Shown one piece after another: positions 35,955 to 44,546 of a stretch of 64,000 nucleotides of DNA. The stretch lies in assembly GCA_016125375.1 (NCBI GenBank), contig WGLU01000001.1, positions 186,001 to 250,000 of the forward strand, given 5' to 3'. Made by a program: the position numbers and the translations under genes. This DNA is from Pseudomonadota bacterium (GTDB lineage: Bacteria > Pseudomonadota > Alphaproteobacteria > UBA1280 > RI-95). Numbering within the stretch: the stretch's first letter is position 1; each line of letters starts with the position of its first letter. The notes under the pieces are model-generated. The model did no database searches. It was not told the origin of the DNA and saw nothing but the letters and a program-made list of their open reading frames with translations.

Positions 35955-37619
35955 GTGACTTCTAAAAAACAAGGACTGAGCGCGCTGCCTTTAGGTGGCG
36001 TTGGTGAAATTGGTATGAACCTGATGGTCTACGAGTGCGACGGCGAGATGATTGTCGTCGATGCTGGCCTGACCTTCCCGGACGACTTTACCCCCGGTGT
36101 GGATGTTGTCCTGCCCGACATCAGATACATCCGCGACAACATCAAGCGCCTGAAGGGCATTATCATCACCCACGCGCACGAGGACCATATCGGTGGCCTG
36201 CCCTATTTGTGGGAAGATATGCCCGTACCTGTGTACCTGACCCGTTTTTCGCGTCTGGTGCTGGAAGGCAAACTGGATCAGGTCGGACTGAGCGGCGTGG
36301 TGCCTATTAACGAGGTCGTACCGGGTAAGCGTTTTACCGTAGGTAAGTTTGATATTGAGTTTGTGCGTGTCACACACTCCATTCCGGATGCGTTCGGTTT
36401 GGCCATTCGTACACCCTACGGCACGGTTGTGCATACAGGGGATTATAAAATGGACACCCGTCCGGCCCTGAACGACCAGACAGATACAAATCGCTGGAGC
36501 GAGATTGGGGACGAAGGTGTGCTGGCCATGCTGGGTGACTCCACCAATATCTTCAAACCCAAAACATCGGGCGAGGAAGCCGAGGTGGCCGAGAGTCTGG
36601 ATGCTATTATCGCCGGGCGGAAAAACCGCATCGTCTTCTGTACGTTTGCCAGTAACGTGGGCCGCTTGAAAACGGCGGTTGAACTCGCTGCCAAGCATGG
36701 CCGCAAGTCCTGCTTTATGGGCCGCAGCATGCATAAAATGATGGGCTATGCCCGTGATTGCAGCATTATCCCTGACAAATTGCTGGATAATACGGTTTCG
36801 CTGGATGAAGCGATTAAAATGCCGCGCAGCAAAATTATGTTCATCGTGACGGGTTCACAAGGTGAGGCTAAAGCCGCACTGGCCCGTATCTCCCGTGGGG
36901 AAGACCGCATGCCGCTGGAAGCCGGGGACTCGGTCATCATGTCCTCGAAAATGATTCCAGGTAACGAGCGCATCATCTACCACATGATTAACCGCCTGAC
37001 CAAACTGGGCGCCGAGGTTGTGCATGAAAAGGCCGAGTTCGTTCACGTTTCCGGCCACGCTGCCCGTGACGAAATCGCCCAGATGTACAAGCTGGTTCGT
37101 CCACAGATTGCAGTACCGGTGCACGGTGAATACTCTCACCTGAAGGAACACGCTGAGTTTGCGCGTTCGCTTGGTGTGTCACAGAGCTTTGTGATTGAGA
37201 ACGGTAAGCGGATGTACCTTGCCCCGGGCGAGCCGCAAGTGCTGGAGGAAGGCGTCCAGACTGGCCGGATGTATGTCGATGGCTTGAATATTCTGGATGA
37301 AGACAAGTTCATTTTGCGTGAACGCCGCCAAATGGCAACAGACGGGATGGTCACCATTTCGGTTGTTATCAATAGCCGTGGCCAAGTAGTTGGTAAGCCC
37401 GTGCTGCGCAGTAAGGGAATTATCGACGAAGACCTGCAGGGCGATGTTGTAAAAGAAGCTAAAGAAGAAGCGTTACATGCTTTGCAGAATGCTTTTGGTG
37501 GAGGCCCTGTTGACGACATTAAACTGGCTGAGGAAACCCTGCGTATTGCAACGCGACGGGTGTTTTTACGGGAGCGGGGACGTAAGCCTGTGACCGTACC
37601 GGTGGTTGTAAAAGTTTAA
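35955..37619 (+). CDS. rnj: Ribonuclease J
   Basis: A 554-residue metallo-beta-lactamase/beta-CASP nuclease with endo- and 5'-3' exonuclease activity in mRNA and rRNA processing. The metal motif is HAHEDHIGGLPYL, other ligands lie in HSIPD and HTGDYKMD, and the late motif is HVSGHA. The start is a GTG at 35955, six bases after coaX. A C-terminal oligomerisation domain follows. Standard length. Confidence 0.95.
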   Translation: MTSKKQGLSALPLGGVGEIGMNLMVYECDGEMIVVDAGLTFPDDFTPGVDVVLPDIRYIRDNIKRLKGIIITHAHEDHIGGLPYLWEDMPVPVYLTRFSRLVLEGKLDQVGLSGVVPINEVVPGKRFTVGKFDIEFVRVTHSIPDAFGLAIRTPYGTVVHTGDYKMDTRPALNDQTDTNRWSEIGDEGVLAMLGDSTNIFKPKTSGEEAEVAESLDAIIAGRKNRIVFCTFASNVGRLKTAVELAAKHGRKSCFMGRSMHKMMGYARDCSIIPDKLLDNTVSLDEAIKMPRSKIMFIVTGSQGEAKAALARISRGEDRMPLEAGDSVIMSSKMIPGNERIIYHMINRLTKLGAEVVHEKAEFVHVSGHAARDEIAQMYKLVRPQIAVPVHGEYSHLKEHAEFARSLGVSQSFVIENGKRMYLAPGEPQVLEEGVQTGRMYVDGLNILDEDKFILRERRQMATDGMVTISVVINSRGQVVGKPVLRSKGIIDEDLQGDVVKEAKEEALHALQNAFGGGPVDDIKLAEETLRIATRRVFLRERGRKPVTVPVVVKV

Positions 37620-37647
37620 TCGTATTATATTTAGGGTTTTTGGATGG

Positions 37648-37692
37648 GCTCTTCTTTACTATAGTGTAACCCGACACATAATAAAGAAGAGC
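37648..37692 (+). promoter_or_regulatory. 11-bp inverted repeat at the start of the FG-GAP gene
   Basis: GCTCTTCTTTA (37648-37658) and TAAAGAAGAGC (37682-37692) are perfectly complementary across 23 bp. The right arm contains the probable Shine-Dalgarno (AAGAAGAG) of the ATG at 37701. TATAGT at 37660 between the arms could be a -10 box. It may be an RNA hairpin that hides the ribosome site, or a DNA operator. Confidence 0.5.
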
Positions 37693-37700
37693 ATTTTGTC

Positions 37701-39506
37701 ATGCCCATTAAAGGTAGTAAATATACCGGTATCGCCGTTGGCGGCGCCTTGCTTGTTTTCTTGGCTGTTAACAATCGTCTGAGCGAACACGGGTATGATG
37801 TTTACCCTGCCAAGGCCCCGGACAGCATCTCAGAGCTTAGCCCCGTACATTTCACCGAGTCCGCTCAGCAACTGGGACTGGTTGCGCCCAACCGTTTTTA
37901 CTATCCCAACACGTCTCCCAAGGCTAAACAGTACGAACCGCTGCTTTCGCTGTCGCCGTCTGTTTCTGTGGCAGATGTGAACGGTGACGGCTTTATGGAT
38001 GTTTATGTAACGGCTCCGGCGCCGGATATCCCGAACAAGCTGTTTATCAACCATGGCGGCAAGTCTTTTGAAGAGGTTGCAGCCAAAGTGGGATTGGACG
38101 ATACGGATAGGACGTATAAAGAGCCGTCCATGGCGTATTGGGGTGATTTCAACCATGACGGTAAGCTGGATGTGTTTATGGCCCGTTACGGCTGCCATAC
38201 ACTGCACACCCAACAGGCCGACGGTACCTTCAAGGCTGCGTTAGTGGGGTATTGCTCCCAACCGTGGTCTATCAACGTTTTCGATTTCAACCGCGATGGT
38301 AATCTGGATGTGTTCTTTGGGAATTACTACCACGCGGAGGACCTATCCAAGTATGTGGCGCTGGAGCACATCTTTACCCGTGCCGGCTTGCCGAAGACGG
38401 GTTCGGCGAATGCGATTCTGCTCGGCAAGGGGGATGGTACATTCGGCCTGTTGGATGACGGCGTTCTCAAAGATTACCCGGACCATACGGCAGCCGTTGG
38501 TTTCTCGGATGTGAATATGGACGGTTATCCGGATATTGCAGTCAGCAACGATTACAACCCGGACCGTATGTATCTGAACCAGGGCGGGAAAACACTTAAG
38601 GAAGTGACTGAACAGTCCATCCCGTCGGATAAACACGGCTTTAATGACATGAATGCCGAGTTTGTGGACTTTGATATGGATGGCCTGATTGACCTGTTTG
38701 TTACAGGAGGCTTTGGCCCACCGATTTCTGTTTCGGATAATCTGCTCTGGAAGCGTAAAAGCAACGACTCGACCGAGTATGAAGAGGTGGCACGCAAGTG
38801 GAACGCCCACGGTTGCGGTTCTGCATGGACGGCCAAGTTCTCTGACTTTGACAACAACGGTGATCTGGATTTCTTCATCATCAACGGCCAAGGGTATGGG
38901 GCTAATGTGAAGGATCCTAAGGACGCCAAATCCTATAACTACGTCCGTAACGAGATCCGCAGCACGCCCGGCTCCTTGCGTTACACGTTGGACAGTATGC
39001 CCGATTTCAGCAACTACGAAATGTGGGCTTTCCAGCACAGCTGCGTGATGTGGCAAAAAGACGGACAGTTCTACGATGTGGCCCAGAAAGCAGGCGTGGC
39101 TGACTATACCGAAGACGGCCGTAGTCTAGCGCTGGTAGACCTGAATAACGACGGTAAACAGGACGTGCTGGTGGTGAACATGAATGCACCGATGTACGTC
39201 TTCATCAACGACAGTAAAACAGACGGTAACTGGGTTGGTATTTCCGCCATTTGGGAAGATGGTACCGTTGCAACCGGTGCGCGCCTGATGGCTAAGCGCA
39301 CGGACGGTAAACCATTGGTACGGGAAGTATTTCCGGGCAATGGACACCATAGCCAGAACGACCCCAGAATCCACTTCGGCCTGGGTAAGGCCAAACTGGC
39401 AGATGACGAGATTGCAGTCCTGTGGCCTGATGGCACAATGGAGCGGTTTACCCATCAACCGATGAATACCTACGTTACACTTGTCCATGGGAAGGGGGTA
39501 AAGTAA
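37701..39506 (+). CDS. FG-GAP repeat protein with ASPIC/UnbV domain (CRTAC1-like)
   Basis: A 601-residue exported protein. A hydrophobic N-terminal segment (TGIAVGGALLVFLAVNN) serves as signal or anchor. Many VCBS/FG-GAP blades follow, each with a calcium-loop pattern such as DVNGDGFMDVYV, DFNHDGKLDVFM, DFNRDGNLDVFF, DVNMDGYPDIAV, DFDMDGLIDLFV, DFDNNGDLDFFI and DLNNDGKQDVLV. They form a beta-propeller. The last ~110 residues are an ASPIC/UnbV domain (VGISAIWEDGTVATGARL... HFGLGKAKLADDEIAVLWPDG). The function of bacterial members is not established. The stop codon overlaps the next start by one base. Confidence 0.88.
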   Translation: MPIKGSKYTGIAVGGALLVFLAVNNRLSEHGYDVYPAKAPDSISELSPVHFTESAQQLGLVAPNRFYYPNTSPKAKQYEPLLSLSPSVSVADVNGDGFMDVYVTAPAPDIPNKLFINHGGKSFEEVAAKVGLDDTDRTYKEPSMAYWGDFNHDGKLDVFMARYGCHTLHTQQADGTFKAALVGYCSQPWSINVFDFNRDGNLDVFFGNYYHAEDLSKYVALEHIFTRAGLPKTGSANAILLGKGDGTFGLLDDGVLKDYPDHTAAVGFSDVNMDGYPDIAVSNDYNPDRMYLNQGGKTLKEVTEQSIPSDKHGFNDMNAEFVDFDMDGLIDLFVTGGFGPPISVSDNLLWKRKSNDSTEYEEVARKWNAHGCGSAWTAKFSDFDNNGDLDFFIINGQGYGANVKDPKDAKSYNYVRNEIRSTPGSLRYTLDSMPDFSNYEMWAFQHSCVMWQKDGQFYDVAQKAGVADYTEDGRSLALVDLNNDGKQDVLVVNMNAPMYVFINDSKTDGNWVGISAIWEDGTVATGARLMAKRTDGKPLVREVFPGNGHHSQNDPRIHFGLGKAKLADDEIAVLWPDGTMERFTHQPMNTYVTLVHGKGVK

Positions 39507-40357
39507 TGATCACGCAAACAGTTAATGTTCTGGGCCTCAAACTGCCAAAGATTGATCCCCGCTGGTGGCTGATTATCAATCACATCACACTGGTATCGCT
39601 GGGGTTGATTGCTTACGACATGCGCCGTAGTGCCGTGCAGGTGGGATTTGCCTTCGCGTGCGGGATTCTGAGCGAGATTCTCTTCTCCGCAGTTACCCGT
39701 AAACAGGTGTTCTTCAGTATCCGCGACAGGTTGATGTCGGCTACGATCTTGTGTTCTGCCACCATTATTCTGGTCAGGGCGGAGGACTGGTGGTTTTACG
39801 GCCTGATGGCAGTCATCGGTGTAGCCTCCAAATACCTGCTGGTGAACGACAAGGGGCGCCATTTGTTCAACCCGACCAACTTTGCTGTGGTCTTTGCAGT
39901 TATGGTGATGCCGCTGTACTTGCAGTTCCGGCCGGATACATTCAGCGCCAGCTGGGTGCCGATGGCCGTCATTCTGTGTTTTGCGGGTATGGCAACCATT
40001 ACTGCCAAAAGCTGGCGGGCGCCGCTGGCATACATGGGTACGATTTTTTTGGTAGGCCTACCTCTGGGAATGATGCTGGGTTATCACCCTGTTCGGGTTA
40101 TCGGGCCTGAAATCAGTGTGACGACACTTTTGTTCTGCCTTGCCGCCATGACGGACCCGCAAACATCACCGCGTGCGCCCAAGCAGCAGTTGCTCTACGG
40201 GAGTCTAATTGCTTTGGTGGCGCTTTTCCTGCGCTATAACGAGGTGTATTACCACCAGTTTGTGGCGCTTTTTGTGGTGACCTGCCTGAACAGTGTGCTG
40301 TTCAGTTCGCCGGGCTTGCCGCCGCAACAGCAGCAGCAAATAGGGACCAAAGGGTAA
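39506..40357 (+). CDS. RnfD/NqrB-like membrane protein
   Basis: A 283-residue protein of about nine or ten hydrophobic helices. LFNPTNFAVVFAVMVM and LAAMTDPQTSPRAPKQQLLYG match the NQR2/RnfD/RnfE family pattern, in which these loops surround flavin and quinone sites. I do not see a clean S-T/S-GAT flavinylation motif, so covalent FMN is uncertain. No other rnf or nqr gene is nearby. It is translationally coupled (TAATG) to the upstream FG-GAP/ASPIC protein, so the pair probably works together at the inner membrane and periplasm. Confidence 0.8.
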   Translation: MITQTVNVLGLKLPKIDPRWWLIINHITLVSLGLIAYDMRRSAVQVGFAFACGILSEILFSAVTRKQVFFSIRDRLMSATILCSATIILVRAEDWWFYGLMAVIGVASKYLLVNDKGRHLFNPTNFAVVFAVMVMPLYLQFRPDTFSASWVPMAVILCFAGMATITAKSWRAPLAYMGTIFLVGLPLGMMLGYHPVRVIGPEISVTTLLFCLAAMTDPQTSPRAPKQQLLYGSLIALVALFLRYNEVYYHQFVALFVVTCLNSVLFSSPGLPPQQQQQIGTKG

Positions 40358-40384
40358 AAAAGTAAATTCTTTTGGTCATGGCTA

Positions 40385-40412
40385 TTGACATGGGCTGGTG
40401 TTTTTCTTAAAA
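40385..40412 (+). promoter_or_regulatory. Candidate rplM-rpsI promoter
   Basis: TTGACA, 16 bp, TTAAAA. A weak hairpin ACACA/TGTGT follows at about 40421-40441 in the leader. Confidence 0.55.
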
Positions 40413-40481
40413 CTACGCGGACACAAGCCCCGTATCTGTGTATTTTATTGTGTAAATTAATTGGATTGTAGGTATCTCAAA

Positions 40482-40943
40482 ATGAAGATGACCGCGAGTG
40501 CTAAGCCGACGGAAGTGACCCGTGACTGGTTTGTGGTAGACGCCACTGACCTGCCGCTGGGCCGTCTGGCCACCCAAATTGCCATGCGTTTGCGCGGCAA
40601 ACATAAGCCGAGCTTTACCCCGCATGTGGATACGGGCGACAACATCATCGTGATTAATGCTGAAAAAGTGCGTTTGACTGGCCGTAAAATGGAACAGGAA
40701 AAGCACTTCTGGCACACCGGCCACCCCGGTGGTATCAAAGAAGTTGCTGTACGTGACGAACTGCAGGGCAAATACCCTGAGCGCGTAATTGAGCGTGCTG
40801 TTCTGCGTATGATGCCGAAAGAAAGCCCGCTGGCACGCGACATGATGGGCAAGCTGCACGTATATGCCGGCAGCGAGCACCCACATGCTGCTCAAAAGCC
40901 TGCAGCGCTGGATGTTGCAGCCCTGATTCGTAAAAAATCCTAA
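40482..40943 (+). CDS. rplM: 50S ribosomal protein L13
   Basis: A 153-residue ribosomal protein. It has [27 protein letters not shown] and the central HTGHPGG segment. The ATG at 40482 follows GTAGG; a reading from 40461 is not supported. Co-transcribed with rpsI 16 bp downstream, the universal pairing. Confidence 0.96.
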   Translation: MKMTASAKPTEVTRDWFVVDATDLPLGRLATQIAMRLRGKHKPSFTPHVDTGDNIIVINAEKVRLTGRKMEQEKHFWHTGHPGGIKEVAVRDELQGKYPERVIERAVLRMMPKESPLARDMMGKLHVYAGSEHPHAAQKPAALDVAALIRKKS

Positions 40944-40959
40944 GGCAGAAGGTTAGACA

Positions 40960-41385
40960 ATGAGCATTGCTGAAAACATCAAAGCCGCTGCCCGTAAAGC
41001 TGGCCGCTTCTACGCAACTGGCAAGCGTAAAGACGCTGTAGCCCGCGTATGGCTGTCCAAGGGCAAAGGTACTATCACCATCAATGGCCGCGAATTCGCT
41101 GACTACTTCGGTCGTCCGGTATCGCGCATGATCATCATGCAACCGTTTGAAGCCACCCAGATGAATGGCAAGTTCGACGTGAACGTATCTGTTCACGGCG
41201 GCGGCCTGTCCGGTCAGGCTGGTGCGGTTCGTCATGGTATCGCCAAAGCTCTGGTTGAATACGACGAGGGTAACCGTACAGCTCTGAAGCCGCTGGGCTT
41301 CCTGACTCGCGACCCGCGCGTTGTTGAGCGTAAAAAATACGGTCACCACAAGGCTCGCCGCAGCCCGCAGTTCTCCAAGCGCTAA
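40960..41385 (+). CDS. rpsI: 30S ribosomal protein S9
   Basis: A 141-residue ribosomal protein. The signature [19 protein letters not shown] and the conserved C-terminus [16 protein letters not shown], whose tail reaches the P-site tRNA, are present. AGAAGG precedes the ATG. Confidence 0.96.
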   Translation: MSIAENIKAAARKAGRFYATGKRKDAVARVWLSKGKGTITINGREFADYFGRPVSRMIIMQPFEATQMNGKFDVNVSVHGGGLSGQAGAVRHGIAKALVEYDEGNRTALKPLGFLTRDPRVVERKKYGHHKARRSPQFSKR

Positions 41386-41409
41386 CGCGCGACTGCCGGG
41401 GTGTTGGCT

Positions 41410-42285
41410 ATGGCCACAACCGACCTGCATACAGACGAGGCTTCCCGACAGGGGGCCTCGTCTTGCGTTGGTGTCTTCGACTCTGGCGTTGGTGGTCTGA
41501 CAGTTCTGACAGCCCTGCGCGATGCTATGCCAACGGAAGACTTTATTTACTTCGGCGATACAGGCCGCACACCATATGGCTCCAAGCCACAGGAAATGGT
41601 TGCCCGCTTTGCTGAAGAGATTTCCGCCTTTCTACTGAGCAAACAGGTCAAGGCGATTGTCATTGCCTGTAATACGGCCTCTTGTGCTGCTCTCGATAAA
41701 CTCAGCCGTACTCTGCCCGTACCCGTTTTCGGGGTGATTGATCCAGCCATTGATGCTGCGCTGGTGCACGGTAAGCGCATTGGTGTGATTGGAACCAGTG
41801 GCACGATTAACAGTGAGGCTTATCAGACCCGCTTGAGCGCCCGTGGCGCGCATGTGTGGTCCAAGGCGTGCCCACTGCTGGCACCAATGGTGGAAGAGGG
41901 GCTGTGGGACGATCCTATCGCCCAACTTGTTGTACGCCACTATCTTGAAGATGCACCAAAGAGCCTGCATAGCCTGATTCTGGGCTGTACACATTATCCG
42001 GTGCTCAAGAACGTGATGAGCCGTGTTGTCCCGTGGGTGAACCTGATTGACTCTGCCGAGTCAACGGCTGAGGTTGTGCGTACGGCATTGCATCAGAAGG
42101 GCCTTGCCAATACACGCGGTACAGGCGCCATTCGCCATTTTGTAACGGGCGATGCCTCAAGTTACAGACTTCTTGCTTCCCGCTTTGGCGTGGATACGTC
42201 GTCCGTGACAGCGATTGATGTTGCAGACCTGATTGTGCTGGGCCAGCAATTTGCAGCCACACCCCAACAACGTATGCCGGCGTAA
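41410..42285 (+). CDS. murI: Glutamate racemase
   Basis: A 291-residue enzyme making D-glutamate for peptidoglycan. The two catalytic Cys are in IACNTAS and LGCTHYP; the substrate loop is VFDSGVGGLTVL. The ATG at 41410 with GGGG upstream is preferred to the GTG at 41401. The N-terminal ~20 residues before the fold are extra. It follows rpsI closely (24 bp) and precedes a cell-shape pair (42289-43649). Confidence 0.94.
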   Translation: MATTDLHTDEASRQGASSCVGVFDSGVGGLTVLTALRDAMPTEDFIYFGDTGRTPYGSKPQEMVARFAEEISAFLLSKQVKAIVIACNTASCAALDKLSRTLPVPVFGVIDPAIDAALVHGKRIGVIGTSGTINSEAYQTRLSARGAHVWSKACPLLAPMVEEGLWDDPIAQLVVRHYLEDAPKSLHSLILGCTHYPVLKNVMSRVVPWVNLIDSAESTAEVVRTALHQKGLANTRGTGAIRHFVTGDASSYRLLASRFGVDTSSVTAIDVADLIVLGQQFAATPQQRMPA

Positions 42286-42288
42286 GTC

Positions 42289-43062
42289 ATGGCCTATACG
42301 ATTATATTCATTGCCCGCGACAGTACGCACAACATCAACCGTACGTTCAATGTTTCGCGTCCTGCATTCTGGGGCGTGATAGGTGGACTGATTGCTGCGC
42401 CGTTTGCAACTTTTGTACTGGCACTTTTTTATCTGGCACCCGCGTCTTACGAGGCGCGGATGAACGCTCTGCGTGACGCTGTGGCTGCCGCCAAAAAGGA
42501 GCTGGCATTTTTACAGGGAGCTTATGACGCCGTTGTCGCCGAACGGGATGCTCTGAAACAAAACCTCTCGCAGGAGCGGGAGCAACGAGCCGCTGCAGAG
42601 GCCGTGACGGCAATTGCGGACAATGCGCGGGCTACAACCTCTGCCCGTATGCAGGATTTGGAAAATCAGGTCTTTGAATTGGGCAACAAGGTCAAACTGT
42701 ATGATAGTTTCTTGCGGCCGGAAGAACAATCCCTGCCATTGCAATGCTTTAACCTGAAGGTGAATTACGACCAGCCCAAAAACCGGTTGATGTACAATGT
42801 CAGCTTCCTGAAAACAGACCAGAAAGACAAAAGGTCCGTGGACATAGAGGTCCGCTTTCAGGTACTCTCTGGAATCGAAGTGGTCGGCCTTGACGATGCA
42901 ATTGAAGATGCCGATCGTATTAGAAAGACCTCCCTTACGCAGGAACGTCAGCTGAGCGGTATATTGCGCACCAAGCTTGCCAGCGAGGGGATGCGTATTC
43001 TCGACGTCAAGGCCTACGGCAAAGACGAAAGCCTGATGGCGCACTGTTGGAAAGCATTTTAG
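42289..43062 (+). CDS. Membrane-anchored coiled-coil protein (DUF6776-like)
   Basis: A 257-residue protein. A short cytoplasmic N-terminus is followed by one transmembrane helix (about 29-50), a long Ala/Glu-rich coiled coil (55-140) and a C-terminal beta-rich domain (CFNLKVNYDQPKNRLMYNVSFLKT...). The layout, and its position directly before bactofilin, recall DUF6776 proteins; I have not tested this. The place is often taken by an M23 peptidase in other bacteria, but no HxxxD/HxH motif is seen here. It may link bactofilin to the envelope. Confidence 0.7.
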   Translation: MAYTIIFIARDSTHNINRTFNVSRPAFWGVIGGLIAAPFATFVLALFYLAPASYEARMNALRDAVAAAKKELAFLQGAYDAVVAERDALKQNLSQEREQRAAAEAVTAIADNARATTSARMQDLENQVFELGNKVKLYDSFLRPEEQSLPLQCFNLKVNYDQPKNRLMYNVSFLKTDQKDKRSVDIEVRFQVLSGIEVVGLDDAIEDADRIRKTSLTQERQLSGILRTKLASEGMRILDVKAYGKDESLMAHCWKAF

Positions 43063-43064
43063 GT

Positions 43065-43649
43065 ATGTTCTGGAAAAAGAAAAAAGACCCGTCCTCCGCA
43101 TTTGATGTGGAAGACAAACAGTCGTCTGGACACAGCATTATTGCACAGGGTGTGCACGTTATCGGCGATATCAAATTCTGCGGTTCGCTGCGTATTGAAG
43201 GCCGCGTTGACGGTAAAGTCAGTGTCGCCGATGGCAAGAAGGGCAATCTCGTCCTGAGCCAGGACGGTATCATTAATGGTCCGGTCATCGTTACAAACCT
43301 GCTTACGGACGGTCATATCAACGGCAATACACTGGTGGAAGAACGGCTGGAATGCCGCTCTCATGCCATTATCCGCGGCGAGGTTATTTATCAGGTTATT
43401 CACATTGCAGAAGGGGCCAGTATCGAAGGCCGTTGCATGCAGCGTAGCGACCTGATGAAAATAGCCGAACAACGTGCGCGTAATGTGCTGACATCGCCAG
43501 AGAGCCGGTCAGCCACATCAACTCAGGCACCTAGAGCGCAAACTGTCAGTGGGACCCAATCCCAGCGTCAAAGCAGTGGTAGCGACACACAGCAATCATC
43601 CGGCAACGTAACGGTGCTGTCTCCCAATAACTTTTTGCGTAAAGGCTAA
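43065..43649 (+). CDS. Bactofilin
   Basis: A 194-residue polymer-forming cytoskeletal protein. The central bactofilin domain (about 27-125) has the repeated hydrophobic beta-helix pattern GVHVIGDIKFCGSLRIEGRVDG and IIRGEVIYQVIHIAEGASIEGR. A Ser/Thr/Gln-rich tail follows. The protein forms non-nucleotide filaments that localise envelope enzymes. The ATG at 43065 lies three bases after the upstream gene's stop. Confidence 0.92.
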   Translation: MFWKKKKDPSSAFDVEDKQSSGHSIIAQGVHVIGDIKFCGSLRIEGRVDGKVSVADGKKGNLVLSQDGIINGPVIVTNLLTDGHINGNTLVEERLECRSHAIIRGEVIYQVIHIAEGASIEGRCMQRSDLMKIAEQRARNVLTSPESRSATSTQAPRAQTVSGTQSQRQSSGSDTQQSSGNVTVLSPNNFLRKG

Positions 43650-43652
43650 GCC

Positions 43653-44183
43653 ATGTCTCACGGGCCTATTATCCTGCCGTATAAAGGCGTGTACCCTAAA
43701 ATTCACGATACGGCGTTTATCGCCCCGGGGGTGAGCATCATCGGTGATGTGGAAATAGGACCGTATACGAATATCTGGTTTGGCGTTGTCATCCGCGGGG
43801 ACGTGAACAAGGTACGTATCGGTGCGCGTACAAATATTCAGGACGGTACCATTTGCCACGTCACTTACAAACAGGCTGACCTGATGATTGGGGATGAGGT
43901 AACAATCGGACATAACGCTATTTTGCACGGATGCCATATCCATACCCTCGGTTTTGTCGGCATGGGCGCAACCGTTATGGACAAATGTGTTGTCGAAAGC
44001 AGCTCTATGGTTGCTGCCGGAGCTCTTATTTCTCCGGGAAAAGTGGTGAAAACAGGCGAGCTCTGGGCGGGTACACCTGCCAAAATCATGCGCCCGATGA
44101 CCCAGCAGGAAGTTGATTATCTGCCCTGGTCGGCAGAACACTACGTGACCCTCGGCCAAACCTACAAAGCCGACATCAGCTAA
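43653..44183 (+). CDS. Gamma carbonic anhydrase family protein
   Basis: A 176-residue left-handed beta-helix hexapeptide protein. The three metal His are plausible: H69 (ICHVTYK), H92 (VTIGHNAILHG) and H97. Such proteins (YrdA/PaaY/CaiE type) bind zinc or iron; carbonic anhydrase activity varies. Start ATG at 43653, three bases after bactofilin, so the same operon. Confidence 0.9.
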   Translation: MSHGPIILPYKGVYPKIHDTAFIAPGVSIIGDVEIGPYTNIWFGVVIRGDVNKVRIGARTNIQDGTICHVTYKQADLMIGDEVTIGHNAILHGCHIHTLGFVGMGATVMDKCVVESSSMVAAGALISPGKVVKTGELWAGTPAKIMRPMTQQEVDYLPWSAEHYVTLGQTYKADIS

Positions 44184-44212
44184 GTTTTTTGCACCCCTGT
44201 CAGTGGAAAGGC

Positions 44213-44242
44213 TTGTAAAAGCTTTGCGCCCGTCCCCATAAT
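44213..44242 (+). promoter_or_regulatory. Candidate promoter of the 42-residue gene
   Basis: TTGTAA, 18 bp, CATAAT, about 40 bp before a strong GAGGAGG ribosome site. Confidence 0.55.
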
Positions 44243-44283
44243 GGAATGTATAGGCGTTATATATGCCAGAGGAGGACCGCTAA

Positions 44284-44412
44284 ATGACTGATGCAACCTT
44301 GTTGGAACTTTCGGTATTGTCTGTTGTTGCACTGACTGTTGTGGCCTTCTGGCACGCTAAGCTCAAGCCGGTGAAGATTAAAGTAGAGAACGTGCGCGTG
44401 CCGCGCCGTTAA
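44284..44412 (+). CDS. 42-residue single-helix membrane microprotein
   Basis: A short gene with all parts of a real transcription unit: promoter at 44213, GAGGAGG nine bases before the ATG, and a strong terminator 14 bp after the stop. The protein has a short acidic start (MTDATLLELS), one transmembrane helix (VLSVVALTVVAFWH) and a basic tail KLKPVKIKVENVRVPRR that would stay in the cytoplasm. No family recognised. It sits between the carbonic anhydrase operon and aldolase. Confidence 0.65.
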   Translation: MTDATLLELSVLSVVALTVVAFWHAKLKPVKIKVENVRVPRR

Positions 44413-44425
44413 CCAGCTGTTTTTT

Positions 44426-44453
44426 AAGGCGGGCCTTCGGGCCCGCTTTTTAT
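44426..44453 (+). terminator. Terminator of the microprotein gene
   Basis: GCGGGCC-ttc-GGGCCCGC followed by TTTTTATT. Confidence 0.9.
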
Positions 44454-44475
44454 TGTGCTGTGCACGTTAATGCGG

Positions 44476-44516
44476 TTGTCATACTGCGTTAAAAACGCCA
44501 GAATATTGGCGGTTTT
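44476..44516 (+). promoter_or_regulatory. Aldolase promoter with overlapping inverted repeat
   Basis: TTGTCA (44476) and AGAATA (44500) at 18 bp form a weak promoter. AAAACGCCA (44492-44500) and TTGGCGGTTTT (44506-44516) form a near-perfect inverted repeat over the -10 region, a candidate operator for glycolytic control. Confidence 0.45.
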
Positions 44517-44546
44517 ATAACTTACTCAAAAGAGGATCAGGTTGCG

